Source of the DNA: Flavobacteriales bacterium
Lineage (GTDB): Bacteria > Bacteroidota > Bacteroidia > Flavobacteriales_D > Sanyastnellaceae
NCBI GenBank assembly: GCA_027491075.1
Contig: JAIXWX010000008.1
Span: 124,001-188,000 of the forward strand
DNA: 64,000 bases
Reading direction: 5' to 3'
Every line of letters starts with the position of its first letter. Within the stretch, counting starts at the first letter, position 1. Under the pieces are notes generated by a model. The model was not told the origin of the DNA. It searched no databases and worked only from the letters and a program-made list of their open reading frames with translations. Of the stretch, positions 37,481 to 45,796 are shown in pieces. A program made the translations under genes and the position numbers.

Positions 37481-37858
37481 TTAATTTTCGGGATAGCCTT
37501 TATCTATCCAATTTTGAAGATTATTAATGTCACAGTCGCTAAGTTTGGGTTGGTTCTTGGGCATGGGCGAGCAACCATCGTGACGAATGGAACACATCAC
37601 TTGACCATTCATAATCTCATTTTTGAGATTGACATAGCCTTGAAGAATAATTCCCGCGCTACCCACGGCTTGCTCATGACAACCGGGAAGACAGCTGGTT
37701 CCAATTATTTCTTGAATGCGTCCGTTGTATACATTTCGTGTGGTGTCGCATACCGCCTGATTGGGGTATAATTCTTCTTCGTTATCGAAATAACAAGATT
37801 GAATGCTAGTCAACCCAAACAAGCTGAACACTAAGGAGTAAATAGTCCACTTCTTCAT
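37481..37858 (-). CDS. Cytochrome c-like lipoprotein with a CX3CH motif
   Basis: The 125-residue protein has a lipobox with lipid Cys 22 (LTSIQSC), then one cytochrome-c-like domain: IIGTSCLPGCHEQ gives C56-x3-C60-H61, one residue longer than the usual CxxCH, and the distal methionine is probably in CSPMPKNQPKLSD. The ending INNLQNWIDKGYPEN is typical of the short Bacteroidota cytochrome domains. Whether heme is attached cannot be told. It is next to a two-domain relative and upstream of YceI. Confidence 0.75.
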   Translation of the reverse strand: MKKWTIYSLVFSLFGLTSIQSCYFDNEEELYPNQAVCDTTRNVYNGRIQEIIGTSCLPGCHEQAVGSAGIILQGYVNLKNEIMNGQVMCSIRHDGCSPMPKNQPKLSDCDINNLQNWIDKGYPEN

Positions 37859-37867
37859 ACCTCAAAT

Positions 37868-38575
37868 TTAATTATTAGGAGATCCTGCATTTACCCATGA
37901 CTGTATTTGTTGCTTTTGACAATCAGAAAGCGGATTGCTTTGAAAGGGCATCTGCGTTATTCCTCCAGTACCATTTATAGCATGCATTAACCTTCCATCT
38001 GCTGCAATTGTTTGAATCTGTTCGTAATTGATAAGGGTGAGTCCGGCATCGGGATTTGTACCGCTATGACAACCTTGGCAATAATTGGTTAGTGTAGGAT
38101 GAATGGTTGTGTTAAACGTAAATGCAGAAGGATTGCAGCTATTTGAACAACTGTTATTCAAAGCTCCTTGATTGATCCATTGTGTGATTAGATTGATTTG
38201 TTGATCGGACAAGGGGTTTTCGCCAACGGGAGGCATTCTGTCCTCAGCATCATCGTCCGTAATGACCTCCCATAGGTCGCTTGTGTTTGGGTTTCCAGGG
38301 GTTACTTCTTGCATGATAGAGGCGTAATTGCTTAAGTTCACGTTGCTTTCTGGATCAGTGGCATCGTGACAGTCGGGTTGTGCACACGAAGAAGCTAGGA
38401 TTGGTAAAATTTGTTGCTCGAAGTAAACCACATTCGGGTCACATGTATTTTCTCCTCCATTGTTTGGGTTAGAAGGCAGGAGAGTATCTTCCGAAGAATC
38501 GTGTTGGCAAGCTAAAACAGCTAGTGCCATAGTAAGAAAGATAAACAACCGCGTTGAGCGCAGAGAAAGCAGCAT
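37868..38575 (-). CDS. Two-domain cytochrome c-like lipoprotein
   Basis: ATG 38575 gives a lipoprotein signal with lipid Cys 23 (ALAVLAC) and 235 residues. Domain 1 has SSCAQPDCHDA, a CX4CH spacing (C64, C69, H70), with the likely Met ligand in DRMPPVGENPLS; domain 2 has the regular NYCQGCHSG (C166, C169, H170) with QMPFQSNPLSDC. Both domains end in the ITQWINQGA / IQSWVNAGS pattern. It is probably a surface or periplasmic electron carrier. A TATATTAG box with TTG 20 bases upstream lies at 38595-38602 on the minus strand. Confidence 0.82.
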   Translation of the reverse strand: MLLSLRSTRLFIFLTMALAVLACQHDSSEDTLLPSNPNNGGENTCDPNVVYFEQQILPILASSCAQPDCHDATDPESNVNLSNYASIMQEVTPGNPNTSDLWEVITDDDAEDRMPPVGENPLSDQQINLITQWINQGALNNSCSNSCNPSAFTFNTTIHPTLTNYCQGCHSGTNPDAGLTLINYEQIQTIAADGRLMHAINGTGGITQMPFQSNPLSDCQKQQIQSWVNAGSPNN

Positions 38576-38629
38576 TGAACAGAGTTTTACTACGCTAATA
38601 TACGAAAGTTGGGTGAGCAAGGCAATGTA

Positions 38630-38929
38630 TTACTCATCCCAAGAAATCTTCACGAACTCAGATGTGGGATGCGATTGACAGGCAAGTATATATCCTTGTT
38701 TGATTTCTTTCTCTGTAAGTGCGTAATTCACGGTCATTTTCGCTGATCCTTCAAGTACTTTGGCTCTGCACGTAGTGCAGATACCTCCTTTGCAGGAAAA
38801 GGGAGCATCAACTCCCATACTTAAAGCTCCATTTAAAATGGAGTCTCCATCTGTTGGTAAATCGAAAGTTGTTTCAGTATCATCAATGATCGCGGTTATC
38901 TTGGCGATTCCATTAAATTCATTGCTCAT
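38630..38929 (-). CDS. 2Fe-2S ferredoxin of the plant/PaaE type
   Basis: The 99-residue protein has the cluster cysteines C46, C51, C54 and C84 in SCKGGICTTCRAKV and ILACQSHP, the C-x4-C-x2-C...C pattern of plant-type ferredoxins. It resembles the stand-alone form of the C-terminal domain of PaaE-type reductases. It is cytosolic, with no signal peptide. The thioredoxin gene ends one base upstream. The electron-transfer partner is not evident. Confidence 0.92.
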   Translation of the reverse strand: MSNEFNGIAKITAIIDDTETTFDLPTDGDSILNGALSMGVDAPFSCKGGICTTCRAKVLEGSAKMTVNYALTEKEIKQGYILACQSHPTSEFVKISWDE

Positions 38930-38930
38930 A

Positions 38931-39413
38931 TTAAGGATTGAAAATTGATTTTAATTCTTGTTCCATCTCCGAGGAATTCCATTGAATTTCTCCGATTTCT
39001 TTTTTTAAAATTTCGTTGCTGTTCACAAAGTAGGTTGCAGGAATGGTGTAGATGTTTTGATCTTTCAAAGACTCTACTCGTCTTACCATAATAGCTCCTT
39101 CTCCCATCCGGATTACACGGTGGAGTTTATTAGCGTCGTCGTCGGTGATTAAAACGAAGTTGTATTCTTCTTGATGATTTTTTGCAAAATCGATGAGTGC
39201 GGGAAGTTCTTTTACGCAAGGGCCACACCATGAGGCATAAAAATGAACGATCGACGGTCCTTTTGTAAGAGCTGACAAGCGCGCCACGTCGCCGTTGACA
39301 TCAATTACCATCACTTCCTCCATTTTAATATTCTGCGCTCTGCCGTATTTCCACCAATAAATTGCACCTACTCCAAAAAGAATGGCTAACAAAATCAAAC
39401 TATATTTTTTCAT
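38931..39413 (-). CDS. Membrane-anchored thioredoxin-like protein (TlpA/ResA type)
   Basis: The 160-residue protein has an N-terminal membrane helix (about 4-21) and a thioredoxin fold with HFYASWCGPCVKELPAL (C63, C66), FVLITDDDANKLHRV and the cis-proline region YTIPATYFVN. It should be a periplasmic thiol-disulfide reductase. In this cluster, cytochrome maturation is a reasonable substrate, by inference from the adjacent heme-motif proteins. Confidence 0.88.
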   Translation of the reverse strand: MKKYSLILLAILFGVGAIYWWKYGRAQNIKMEEVMVIDVNGDVARLSALTKGPSIVHFYASWCGPCVKELPALIDFAKNHQEEYNFVLITDDDANKLHRVIRMGEGAIMVRRVESLKDQNIYTIPATYFVNSNEILKKEIGEIQWNSSEMEQELKSIFNP

Positions 39414-39416
39414 GAG

Positions 39417-40085
39417 TTACTCTCCGATGGTAGGATAGGATTGCTGAAATTCTGCCTCGGTTTTTAAAGTGTAGCCTTCAGGGATGGTGAATTCTGTATC
39501 ACTTACGTTGCCTTTTGTCACAGAAACAGTGGTGTATTGCAATTGCATTCCTTCAACTTCAATAAGATATTCCATGAGCATACCCGGTATAGGGGAAGAA
39601 GGGTCCATTTCTTGAATTTGATCTGTGTACCACACCTCCATTTTCAATTCCTCTTGTCCTTCTTCTTTTTGTGAAACGATTGCTTTCTTACACAAATAAC
39701 CAGAAATGCTTTTGGTTTCTTTTGTGAAAGAGACATTGGTGCCTTCGAAATTCATGAATCCATTTTGAGAATTTTCTTCTGGTCCTAGGATTTTCTTCAT
39801 TGCAATTTTTTGCCCCATCATATCATTCATTACGATGTACTCCCGTGAAAGCGTATCATAGATAAAAGTATTGGATCCCATGAAGTTTTTGAGCTCTGTT
39901 TTTGCTTTTGCTCCTTTGAGCGTTATGCTAAGTTCTTGGGTGAGCATACTCTCCATTCCTTGCATTTCAGCGGGTACCTTCAGCGCCTTCACGCTTCCTT
40001 TGATGACTCCGCTGAAGCTTTGAGACTGACCTGCTAAAGAGGTTAGTACTAAAGCTATAAATAAAATGACTTTGTTGATTTTCAT
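39417..40085 (-). CDS. Exported GLPGLI/DUF4412-like protein
   Basis: The 222-residue protein has a signal peptide ending LAGQSQ near residue 22. The mature region is beta-rich with TLSREYIVMNDMMGQKIA, GYLCKKAIVSQK, MEVWYTDQI and ALVEVEGM-like EYLIEVEGMQLQYTTVSV, a pattern of the DUF4412/GLPGLI group of secreted Bacteroidota proteins. The defining GLPGLI string is not present in exact form, so family placement is uncertain. It is downstream of the E1 gene (19-base gap). Confidence 0.6.
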   Translation of the reverse strand: MKINKVILFIALVLTSLAGQSQSFSGVIKGSVKALKVPAEMQGMESMLTQELSITLKGAKAKTELKNFMGSNTFIYDTLSREYIVMNDMMGQKIAMKKILGPEENSQNGFMNFEGTNVSFTKETKSISGYLCKKAIVSQKEEGQEELKMEVWYTDQIQEMDPSSPIPGMLMEYLIEVEGMQLQYTTVSVTKGNVSDTEFTIPEGYTLKTEAEFQQSYPTIGE

Positions 40086-40104
40086 GAGTGTGGTATTATA
40101 GGGT

Positions 40105-42189
40105 TTAAAATTGCAATACTTCCGCCATTTTTTGTGCCACTTTTTCAGCGTTAGGAAGCATTGTTGATTCCAGAATCGTATTCAATGGAATGGCTGGAAC
40201 ATTCACAGATCCAATGGTCATTACTGGTGCATCCAAAAATTTGAAGCAGTTCTCTGAAATCCTTCCTGCGAGTGATTGAGCGAAACTGTTGATGACCGGC
40301 TCTTCCGTCACAACAAGACATCGATTGCACTTCTGAACGGCAGAATAAATGGCTTCTTCATCCAGAGGGACAATGGTTCTTAAGTCGATAATCTCAATTT
40401 GACCGGGGAATTGTTCGGCTGCTGCAAGCGCCCAGTATACGCCCATTCCATAAGTGATTACGGCAAGTTTTTCTTCTGATGAAATAGCGGAAAGAACAAC
40501 GCGCGCCTTTCCAAAAGGCAACACATAGTCTTCTGAAGGTTCTATGGTTCGAGCTCCTTCTGTTCCTTTTACTTTACTCCAATAAAGTCCCTTGTGTTCA
40601 AGCATTACTACTGGGTTGGGATCGTAGAAAGCCGCTTTCAAAAGACCTTTTAAGTCAGCACCTGTGGAAGGGTAGGCTACTTTGATTCCGCGAATATTAG
40701 CAAGCACACTTTCGACACTGCTGCTGTGATATGGTCCTCCTGAGCCGTAAGCTCCTATAGGAACACGTATCACACTGCTCACTGGCCACTTTCCATTGCT
40801 GAGGTAGTAACTTCTTGCCGCCTCAGTAAACAACTGATTCAAGCCAGGCCATATATAATCAGCGAATTGAACTTCTACGATAGGTTTCAATCCCGCAGCA
40901 CTCATCCCGACCGTACTGCCTATGATGAATGCCTCTTGTATAGGGGTATTGAATACACGATTGTCGCCAAACTTTTCTCCTAGTGTAGCTGCTTCTCTGA
41001 ATACTCCGCCTAATCGTTTGCCTACATCTTGTCCATACAACAGAGCCTCAGGATGTTTAGCGAGTATTTCTTGCATTGCAAAAAGCGCACAATCCACCAT
41101 TACTGTGGCTTGTTTGCCTTGAGGCTCGCGTTCGCCTTTCTCTTCGGTGATAGGGGTGGGAGCATAATCGTGCAATAGAAGATCAGAAGGCTGCGGATCT
41201 TCAGCATTAAGAGCCTTGGTATAATCCAATTCAATTTGTGCTTTGGAGGATCTTGTAATTTCCGCCAAAGATTCTGCTGCAAAACCAAGCCCCTCGAGCT
41301 GTTTGATGAATTTTGGTAGCGGATCTCTTTTTTGAGCGGCTTCAAGATCATCCCTATACCATTCCTTTCGGACCCCGCTTGTATGATGACCGAGCAGAGG
41401 TACTTTGGCATGTATGAGCCATGGCCTGCGACTTCTTCTTACATCCTCGAATACCTCGCGTACTCCATTGTAGCATTGTATGAAATCAGTTCCGTCTAAT
41501 GACTTCACTTTTATTCCTGGAAAAGCCCTTGAAAAAGTGACTGCATCACCAAAGCGAATTTCTGAGGAATGCGCGCTAATATCCCACTCGTTGTCTTGAA
41601 CAAAGAAAACGATCGGTAGCTGTTTGAGGGCAGCCATATGAAATGCTTCGCTTACCTCCCCCTCTGTCATAGCCGCATCACCGATTGAGCATACCACCAA
41701 TGGTTTGTCTTCATTGGATGTATATTCTACCAACCCTTGTTTTTCTTTATAAGAAATTCCCATAGCAATACCAGTAGATGGAATGGCTTGCATCCCTGTA
41801 GCGCTGGATTGATGGGGTATTTTGGGCATGTTCTCTCTCTTCAATGAAGGGTGAGAATAATAGGTTCGACCTCCACTGAAAGGATCATCACGTTTGGCCA
41901 TGAGCTGCAGCATGAGCTCATAAGGCGTAATTCCGATGCCCAATAAAATACTATCATCGCGATAATAAGCGCTAAGAAAATCTTGAGATTTGAGTTGAAG
42001 CCCTAAAGCTAGTTGGCAAGCCTCATGACCTCTGGAAGTTGCATGAACATATTTGGAGGTTATTTTGGCATTCTCCTCATAGATGTCGGAAAGGTTTCGC
42101 GCCGTGCTCATTAGCTCGAAAGCCTTAAGGAGCAGGTCGCTGCTGAGAGAGCCAGCCTTCCCTGTGTCTGTTTTTTCCAAGGTTGACAT
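40105..42189 (-). CDS. 2-oxoacid dehydrogenase E1, fused alpha and beta subunits
   Basis: The 694-residue protein joins an E1-alpha part (about 1-330) with the thiamine diphosphate motif GDAAMTEGEVSEAFHMAALK ... VQDN and an E1-beta part (about 360-694) with LYGQDVGKRLGGVFREAATL, TPIQEAFIIGSTVGMSAAGL and EVQFADYIWPGLNQ. Fused E1 proteins are widespread in Bacteroidota and are annotated as branched-chain 2-oxoacid dehydrogenase E1. With E2 and E3, not encoded here, they would convert branched-chain 2-oxoacids to acyl-CoA, precursors for iso-fatty acids; substrate is inferred from the family. A TATATTCG box (42208-42215, minus) is close to the divergent dapF promoter. Confidence 0.93.
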   Translation of the reverse strand: MSTLEKTDTGKAGSLSSDLLLKAFELMSTARNLSDIYEENAKITSKYVHATSRGHEACQLALGLQLKSQDFLSAYYRDDSILLGIGITPYELMLQLMAKRDDPFSGGRTYYSHPSLKRENMPKIPHQSSATGMQAIPSTGIAMGISYKEKQGLVEYTSNEDKPLVVCSIGDAAMTEGEVSEAFHMAALKQLPIVFFVQDNEWDISAHSSEIRFGDAVTFSRAFPGIKVKSLDGTDFIQCYNGVREVFEDVRRSRRPWLIHAKVPLLGHHTSGVRKEWYRDDLEAAQKRDPLPKFIKQLEGLGFAAESLAEITRSSKAQIELDYTKALNAEDPQPSDLLLHDYAPTPITEEKGEREPQGKQATVMVDCALFAMQEILAKHPEALLYGQDVGKRLGGVFREAATLGEKFGDNRVFNTPIQEAFIIGSTVGMSAAGLKPIVEVQFADYIWPGLNQLFTEAARSYYLSNGKWPVSSVIRVPIGAYGSGGPYHSSSVESVLANIRGIKVAYPSTGADLKGLLKAAFYDPNPVVMLEHKGLYWSKVKGTEGARTIEPSEDYVLPFGKARVVLSAISSEEKLAVITYGMGVYWALAAAEQFPGQIEIIDLRTIVPLDEEAIYSAVQKCNRCLVVTEEPVINSFAQSLAGRISENCFKFLDAPVMTIGSVNVPAIPLNTILESTMLPNAEKVAQKMAEVLQF

Positions 42190-42207
42190 TTAATGAATTT
42201 CTATGGG

Positions 42208-42215
42208 CGAATATA
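42208..42215 (-). promoter_or_regulatory. -7-like promoter box of the E1 gene
   Basis: TATATTCG on the minus strand has one mismatch to TAnnTTTG and lies 18 bases before the E1 ATG at 42189. Confidence 0.4.
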
Positions 42216-42222
42216 CGATGAA

Positions 42223-42253
42223 TTGAGGCGTTCGAGGGCTTGTCGTACCTTTG
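42223..42253 (+). promoter_or_regulatory. Promoter of dapF; probable leaderless transcript
   Basis: TTG (42223-42225), 20 bases, then TACCTTTG (42246-42253), both matching the consensus. Only 4 bases separate the box from the ATG at 42258, so transcription would begin at or next to the start codon. Confidence 0.75.
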
Positions 42254-42257
42254 CAAT

Positions 42258-43037
42258 ATGAATATTTCATTTTCGAAGTATCACGGTGCAGGCAATGACT
42301 TCATAGTCATCGATAACAGAACGGAAAGGTATGTTTTATCGCCTTCTCAGGTTCAGTTTTTATGCGATCGCCATTTTGGAATTGGATCGGATGGATTGAT
42401 TCTTATCGAAAATCCATCGAAAGCGGAAGTCGCTTTCGATATGGTTTTTTATAATCCAGACGGTTCTCAATCATTGTGTGGAAACGGCAGCAGATGTGCG
42501 GTTTCTTTCGCGCATTCATTAGGTATCATTGGAAATAATGCGCATTTCTTGGCCTACGATGGTGTTCATACCTCGGGTATTTCTGAAGAAAGTATATACG
42601 TATCCATGAAAGAAGTCCAAGAGATAGTGGAGTATCAAAATGGAGATTACTTTATAAATACTGGAAGTCCACACCATATTTGTTATCAATGGCCGCAAGA
42701 GGATGAATTTCTAGAGAGATCGATGCTGATCAGGCATTCGGAAATCTACGAACCAAGTGGAACGAACGTAAACTTTGTGAGAGAAATTGATGCTCAAACC
42801 ATAGAAATTCGAACCTTCGAACGTGGAGTAGAGGCAGAAACCCTTGCTTGTGGCACAGGAGTGACTGCTGCGGCTCTCTCTTTTGCTTATAGAAAACAGG
42901 AGTTAAATGAAGTGAACGTTCTCGCAAAAGGCGGGTCTCTGAAGGTCAGATTTGTTCGTAAAGGACCTAAATACTTTTCTGATATCATACTAAGCGGCCC
43001 TGCAAAATTCGTATTTTCGGGTCAGATTGAATTATAA
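42258..43037 (+). CDS. dapF: Diaminopimelate epimerase
   Basis: ATG 42258 gives MNISFSKYHGAGNDFIVIDN, the standard DapF N-terminus; a TTG 18 bases upstream lies inside the promoter. The 259-residue protein has the catalytic cysteines in SLCGNGSRC (C74) and ETLACGTGVTAAA, plus NPDGS and FERGVEAETLACGTG. It interconverts LL- and meso-diaminopimelate for peptidoglycan and lysine. It is the first gene of a gap-free run that continues to 50687. The DUF4105 gene starts 2 bases after the stop codon. Confidence 0.97.
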   Translation: MNISFSKYHGAGNDFIVIDNRTERYVLSPSQVQFLCDRHFGIGSDGLILIENPSKAEVAFDMVFYNPDGSQSLCGNGSRCAVSFAHSLGIIGNNAHFLAYDGVHTSGISEESIYVSMKEVQEIVEYQNGDYFINTGSPHHICYQWPQEDEFLERSMLIRHSEIYEPSGTNVNFVREIDAQTIEIRTFERGVEAETLACGTGVTAAALSFAYRKQELNEVNVLAKGGSLKVRFVRKGPKYFSDIILSGPAKFVFSGQIEL

Positions 43038-43038
43038 T

Positions 43039-44229
43039 ATGCGCATCATCTTAGCCAACATATCGCTGCTCTTATCTTTTCTTGTGAGCTTCTCTGATAA
43101 AGCTACGGGTCAATTACCGGCATTATCACAAAATGCTCAATTCTCTATTATAACCTGCACTCCTGGGCCTGATTTGTATAGCATCTTTGGACATACTGCG
43201 ATACGTTTTCAAGACGTTATCAATGAGAAACAAGTGGATTGGGTCTACAATTATGGAACATTTGAGTTTGCAGACGATTTTTATTGGAAATTCTCGAGAG
43301 GAAAATTAGACTACTTGCTGAGCAAAAGTCACTTTGGTGAATTTCAGTACGAATACATTATGACCGGCAGAGGGGTTTACGAACAAGTGCTTCAACTTTC
43401 TTATGAAGAAAAAACGGAGCTGTTTCGTCTGTTAGAAGAGAATTATTTGCCAGAGAACAGGACTTATCGTTATGATTTTTTTCTGGACAACTGTGCGACA
43501 CGTGTGAGAGATATGGTAGTAAAGGCAAGTTCCTCCCCTGTGCAGTTTAATTATGTCTATGCGCAAGCCTACACCTTCCGTGAAGCCATTCAGAACTATT
43601 TGGACTATATGCCTTGGAGCGATTTCGGTATCGATTTGGCTTTGGGCTTACCTTGTGATCGGGTCATGCAACCCGGTCAAGCGATGTTCTTACCTGATAG
43701 TTTAATGAATGAGTTTGCGAGTGCATCGAAAGCGAATGGTCTTTTAGCAACTCCTACGGATGAACTTTTGCCCGCGGAATTCGAACTTTCCTCAGACGAA
43801 TGGTTAACTCCTATCAATGTTTTTTTTGCGTTATTCCTTATTCAGCTTGGAGCGGCATTTTGGTATGCGAGAAGAGGTCGTTTGATAACACCAGTGGATA
43901 GATTTGTGTTGTTTCTAACGGGGGTGATTGGATGCATGGTTGTATTTCTGTGGTTTTTCACAGATCATACCGCAACCAAAGGCAACTTGAATATTCTTTG
44001 GGCGAATCCCTTGCAGCTGTTATTGGTCTTTCTGAACATGAATAAACGATGGGTTCATTTTTACTGGAAAATGCAAACTGCAATATTGGTGCTTGCTATT
44101 GGAGGCTGGTTTTTCTTGCCACAGCGCATGCATTTAGCTTCTCTTGCATTGGCTTGTGGAGTATTGCTCATTGCGATACGACAAGTTCGCCCAAGTTTGA
44201 TTAGTAAGATAGCAACAACAAATGGTTAG
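43039..44229 (+). CDS. DUF4105 (Lnb N-terminal-like) membrane protein
   Basis: ATG 43039 gives 396 residues starting with a signal peptide or anchor helix (MRIILANISLLLSFLVSFSD). The DUF4105 domain follows: FSIITCTPGPDLYSIFGHTA, WVYNYGTFEFADDFYWKF, GRGVYEQVL and TYRYDFFLDNCATRVRDMV, with the C-H-N type residues (H in FGHTAIR, NC in DNCATR) of a papain-like NlpC/P60 relative. Four to five membrane helices make up the C-terminal third. It is a common Bacteroidota envelope protein with unproven hydrolase activity. It overlaps the next gene by 8 bases. Confidence 0.87.
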   Translation: MRIILANISLLLSFLVSFSDKATGQLPALSQNAQFSIITCTPGPDLYSIFGHTAIRFQDVINEKQVDWVYNYGTFEFADDFYWKFSRGKLDYLLSKSHFGEFQYEYIMTGRGVYEQVLQLSYEEKTELFRLLEENYLPENRTYRYDFFLDNCATRVRDMVVKASSSPVQFNYVYAQAYTFREAIQNYLDYMPWSDFGIDLALGLPCDRVMQPGQAMFLPDSLMNEFASASKANGLLATPTDELLPAEFELSSDEWLTPINVFFALFLIQLGAAFWYARRGRLITPVDRFVLFLTGVIGCMVVFLWFFTDHTATKGNLNILWANPLQLLLVFLNMNKRWVHFYWKMQTAILVLAIGGWFFLPQRMHLASLALACGVLLIAIRQVRPSLISKIATTNG

Positions 44230-45796
44230 ACAGCATATTTGGGCATATCTCTTTTGTATAACTTCACTTTTTTCTTGTAGAAAAGAAGAAACACGTTGGG
44301 ATACTCAAGTCGTCACACCCTTGGCTTCTGGAAGATTAGGTGTGGAAGATCTCATTCCAGATAGTCTTTTGCAAAGTGAACAGGGAGTTTGGCACTTGGT
44401 ATTTGAAGAAAGCCTGACCGACATCAACGTTGACTCTTTGGTTACCATTCCGGATACACTGTTCGTTCAATCTTATAAATCTCCTTTCGGGGCGGGGAGC
44501 ATTACCCTTCCTGCAGGAGCAACTATATTTAATATTTCCGAAGATATTGTACTAAATGTTCCTCAAGCGTCATTGCGCCAAATAAAGATTAAATCTGGAA
44601 CCTTAGAATACAAGGTAAAGAGCTTTATCAATGGTTATATGACAAGTGTTTATACATTGCCTGGAGCAACTTTAAATGGGGCGCCTCTTCAACTAATTGC
44701 AAACACAACACCATCTACAGGTGACCTGCCTTCTGAAGTTTCAGGAATCATTGATTTAACGAGTTACGAAATAAATTTGACTGGAGCGAACGGTTTTCAA
44801 ACTAACTCTATAGGATCGACTGCTGTTATTTCTGTTACTCAGGATGCTCCTGTTTCAGCAATCATCAGCGCTCAAGATAGTGTCGTCGTGGAGCTCAATT
44901 TTATTGAGGCAAAGGTGGCATACGCTAAGGGGTATTTTGGACAACATGCTATTTCTTTCAATGAAGAGTTGGATTTTTTTTCTGGATTGAATCTACCTGA
45001 TGGATTGCTGAAGTTAAATCAGGCCACTCTTTCATTGGATGTCACAAATAAGATTGGAGTGGATGCAAGCATCGATATTGGTTATTTAGAAACCTTAGAT
45101 GAAAACAGTATCAGTCTATCATCGTTATCGGAATCACCAATGTTATATCCCCTAAACATCAGTAGAGCCATGGATAATAATGGAGAAGTTATACCAAGTA
45201 ATTATTCTGTTTTTATCAATAACACCAATAGCAATCTCCCTCAACTAATCGAACAGCTGCCAACGGCAGCAAAGTTTAATGCCCAGGTATTCATTAACCC
45301 ACTGGGAAATATAAGTGGATCAAACGATTTTATTTATACCGATCGTGCGCTAGAGGCCAATATGAAATTAGATATACCTCTGAATATAGGTTTATCGGGC
45401 TTGACCGTTCGGGATACTTTTGAAATTAAATTGGAAGAGGAATTGCCTGTTTCAGGAAGTATAGATATTTATTTTGAAAATAGATTTCCGTTCAGTGGTG
45501 TTATCCAAATGGCTTTAATTGACTCTTTGGATCAAGATTATTTTCCAGTAGTATCGGATGGATTTTTAGCTCAAGGAATTACAGATGAGAATCAAGTGGT
45601 AGTCACCTCTACAAACACAAGGTTATCTGTTCCTGTTACCCCCATGTTATTGAATAGACTGCGTAAGGGTTACCGAATAGTTGTTCGGGCAGAATTTAAT
45701 ACGTCTAATTATCCTTCCACTTTTCCATTGTTAGACAGCTATTATATCGATTTTAAAATTGTGGGAAATGGAAATGTCGAAATAGAAGTGAATTAA
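44222..45796 (+). CDS. Large lipoprotein of unknown function
   Basis: The 524-residue protein has a lipoprotein signal with a Cys at position 19 (SLFSCRKEE). It is beta-rich with repeating 60-100-residue units such as LNVPQASLRQIKIKSGTLEY, SGIIDLTSYEINLTGANGFQ and LNQATLSLDVTNKIGVDASI; the succession looks like a chain of immunoglobulin-like or barrel-bound beta domains. I do not recognise the family. The ATG lies inside the DUF4105 gene and the next gene starts on the base after its stop. The following gene encodes an outer-membrane barrel (DUF5723), so a lipoprotein-barrel pair is likely. Confidence 0.65.
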   Translation: MVRQHIWAYLFCITSLFSCRKEETRWDTQVVTPLASGRLGVEDLIPDSLLQSEQGVWHLVFEESLTDINVDSLVTIPDTLFVQSYKSPFGAGSITLPAGATIFNISEDIVLNVPQASLRQIKIKSGTLEYKVKSFINGYMTSVYTLPGATLNGAPLQLIANTTPSTGDLPSEVSGIIDLTSYEINLTGANGFQTNSIGSTAVISVTQDAPVSAIISAQDSVVVELNFIEAKVAYAKGYFGQHAISFNEELDFFSGLNLPDGLLKLNQATLSLDVTNKIGVDASIDIGYLETLDENSISLSSLSESPMLYPLNISRAMDNNGEVIPSNYSVFINNTNSNLPQLIEQLPTAAKFNAQVFINPLGNISGSNDFIYTDRALEANMKLDIPLNIGLSGLTVRDTFEIKLEEELPVSGSIDIYFENRFPFSGVIQMALIDSLDQDYFPVVSDGFLAQGITDENQVVVTSTNTRLSVPVTPMLLNRLRKGYRIVVRAEFNTSNYPSTFPLLDSYYIDFKIVGNGNVEIEVN

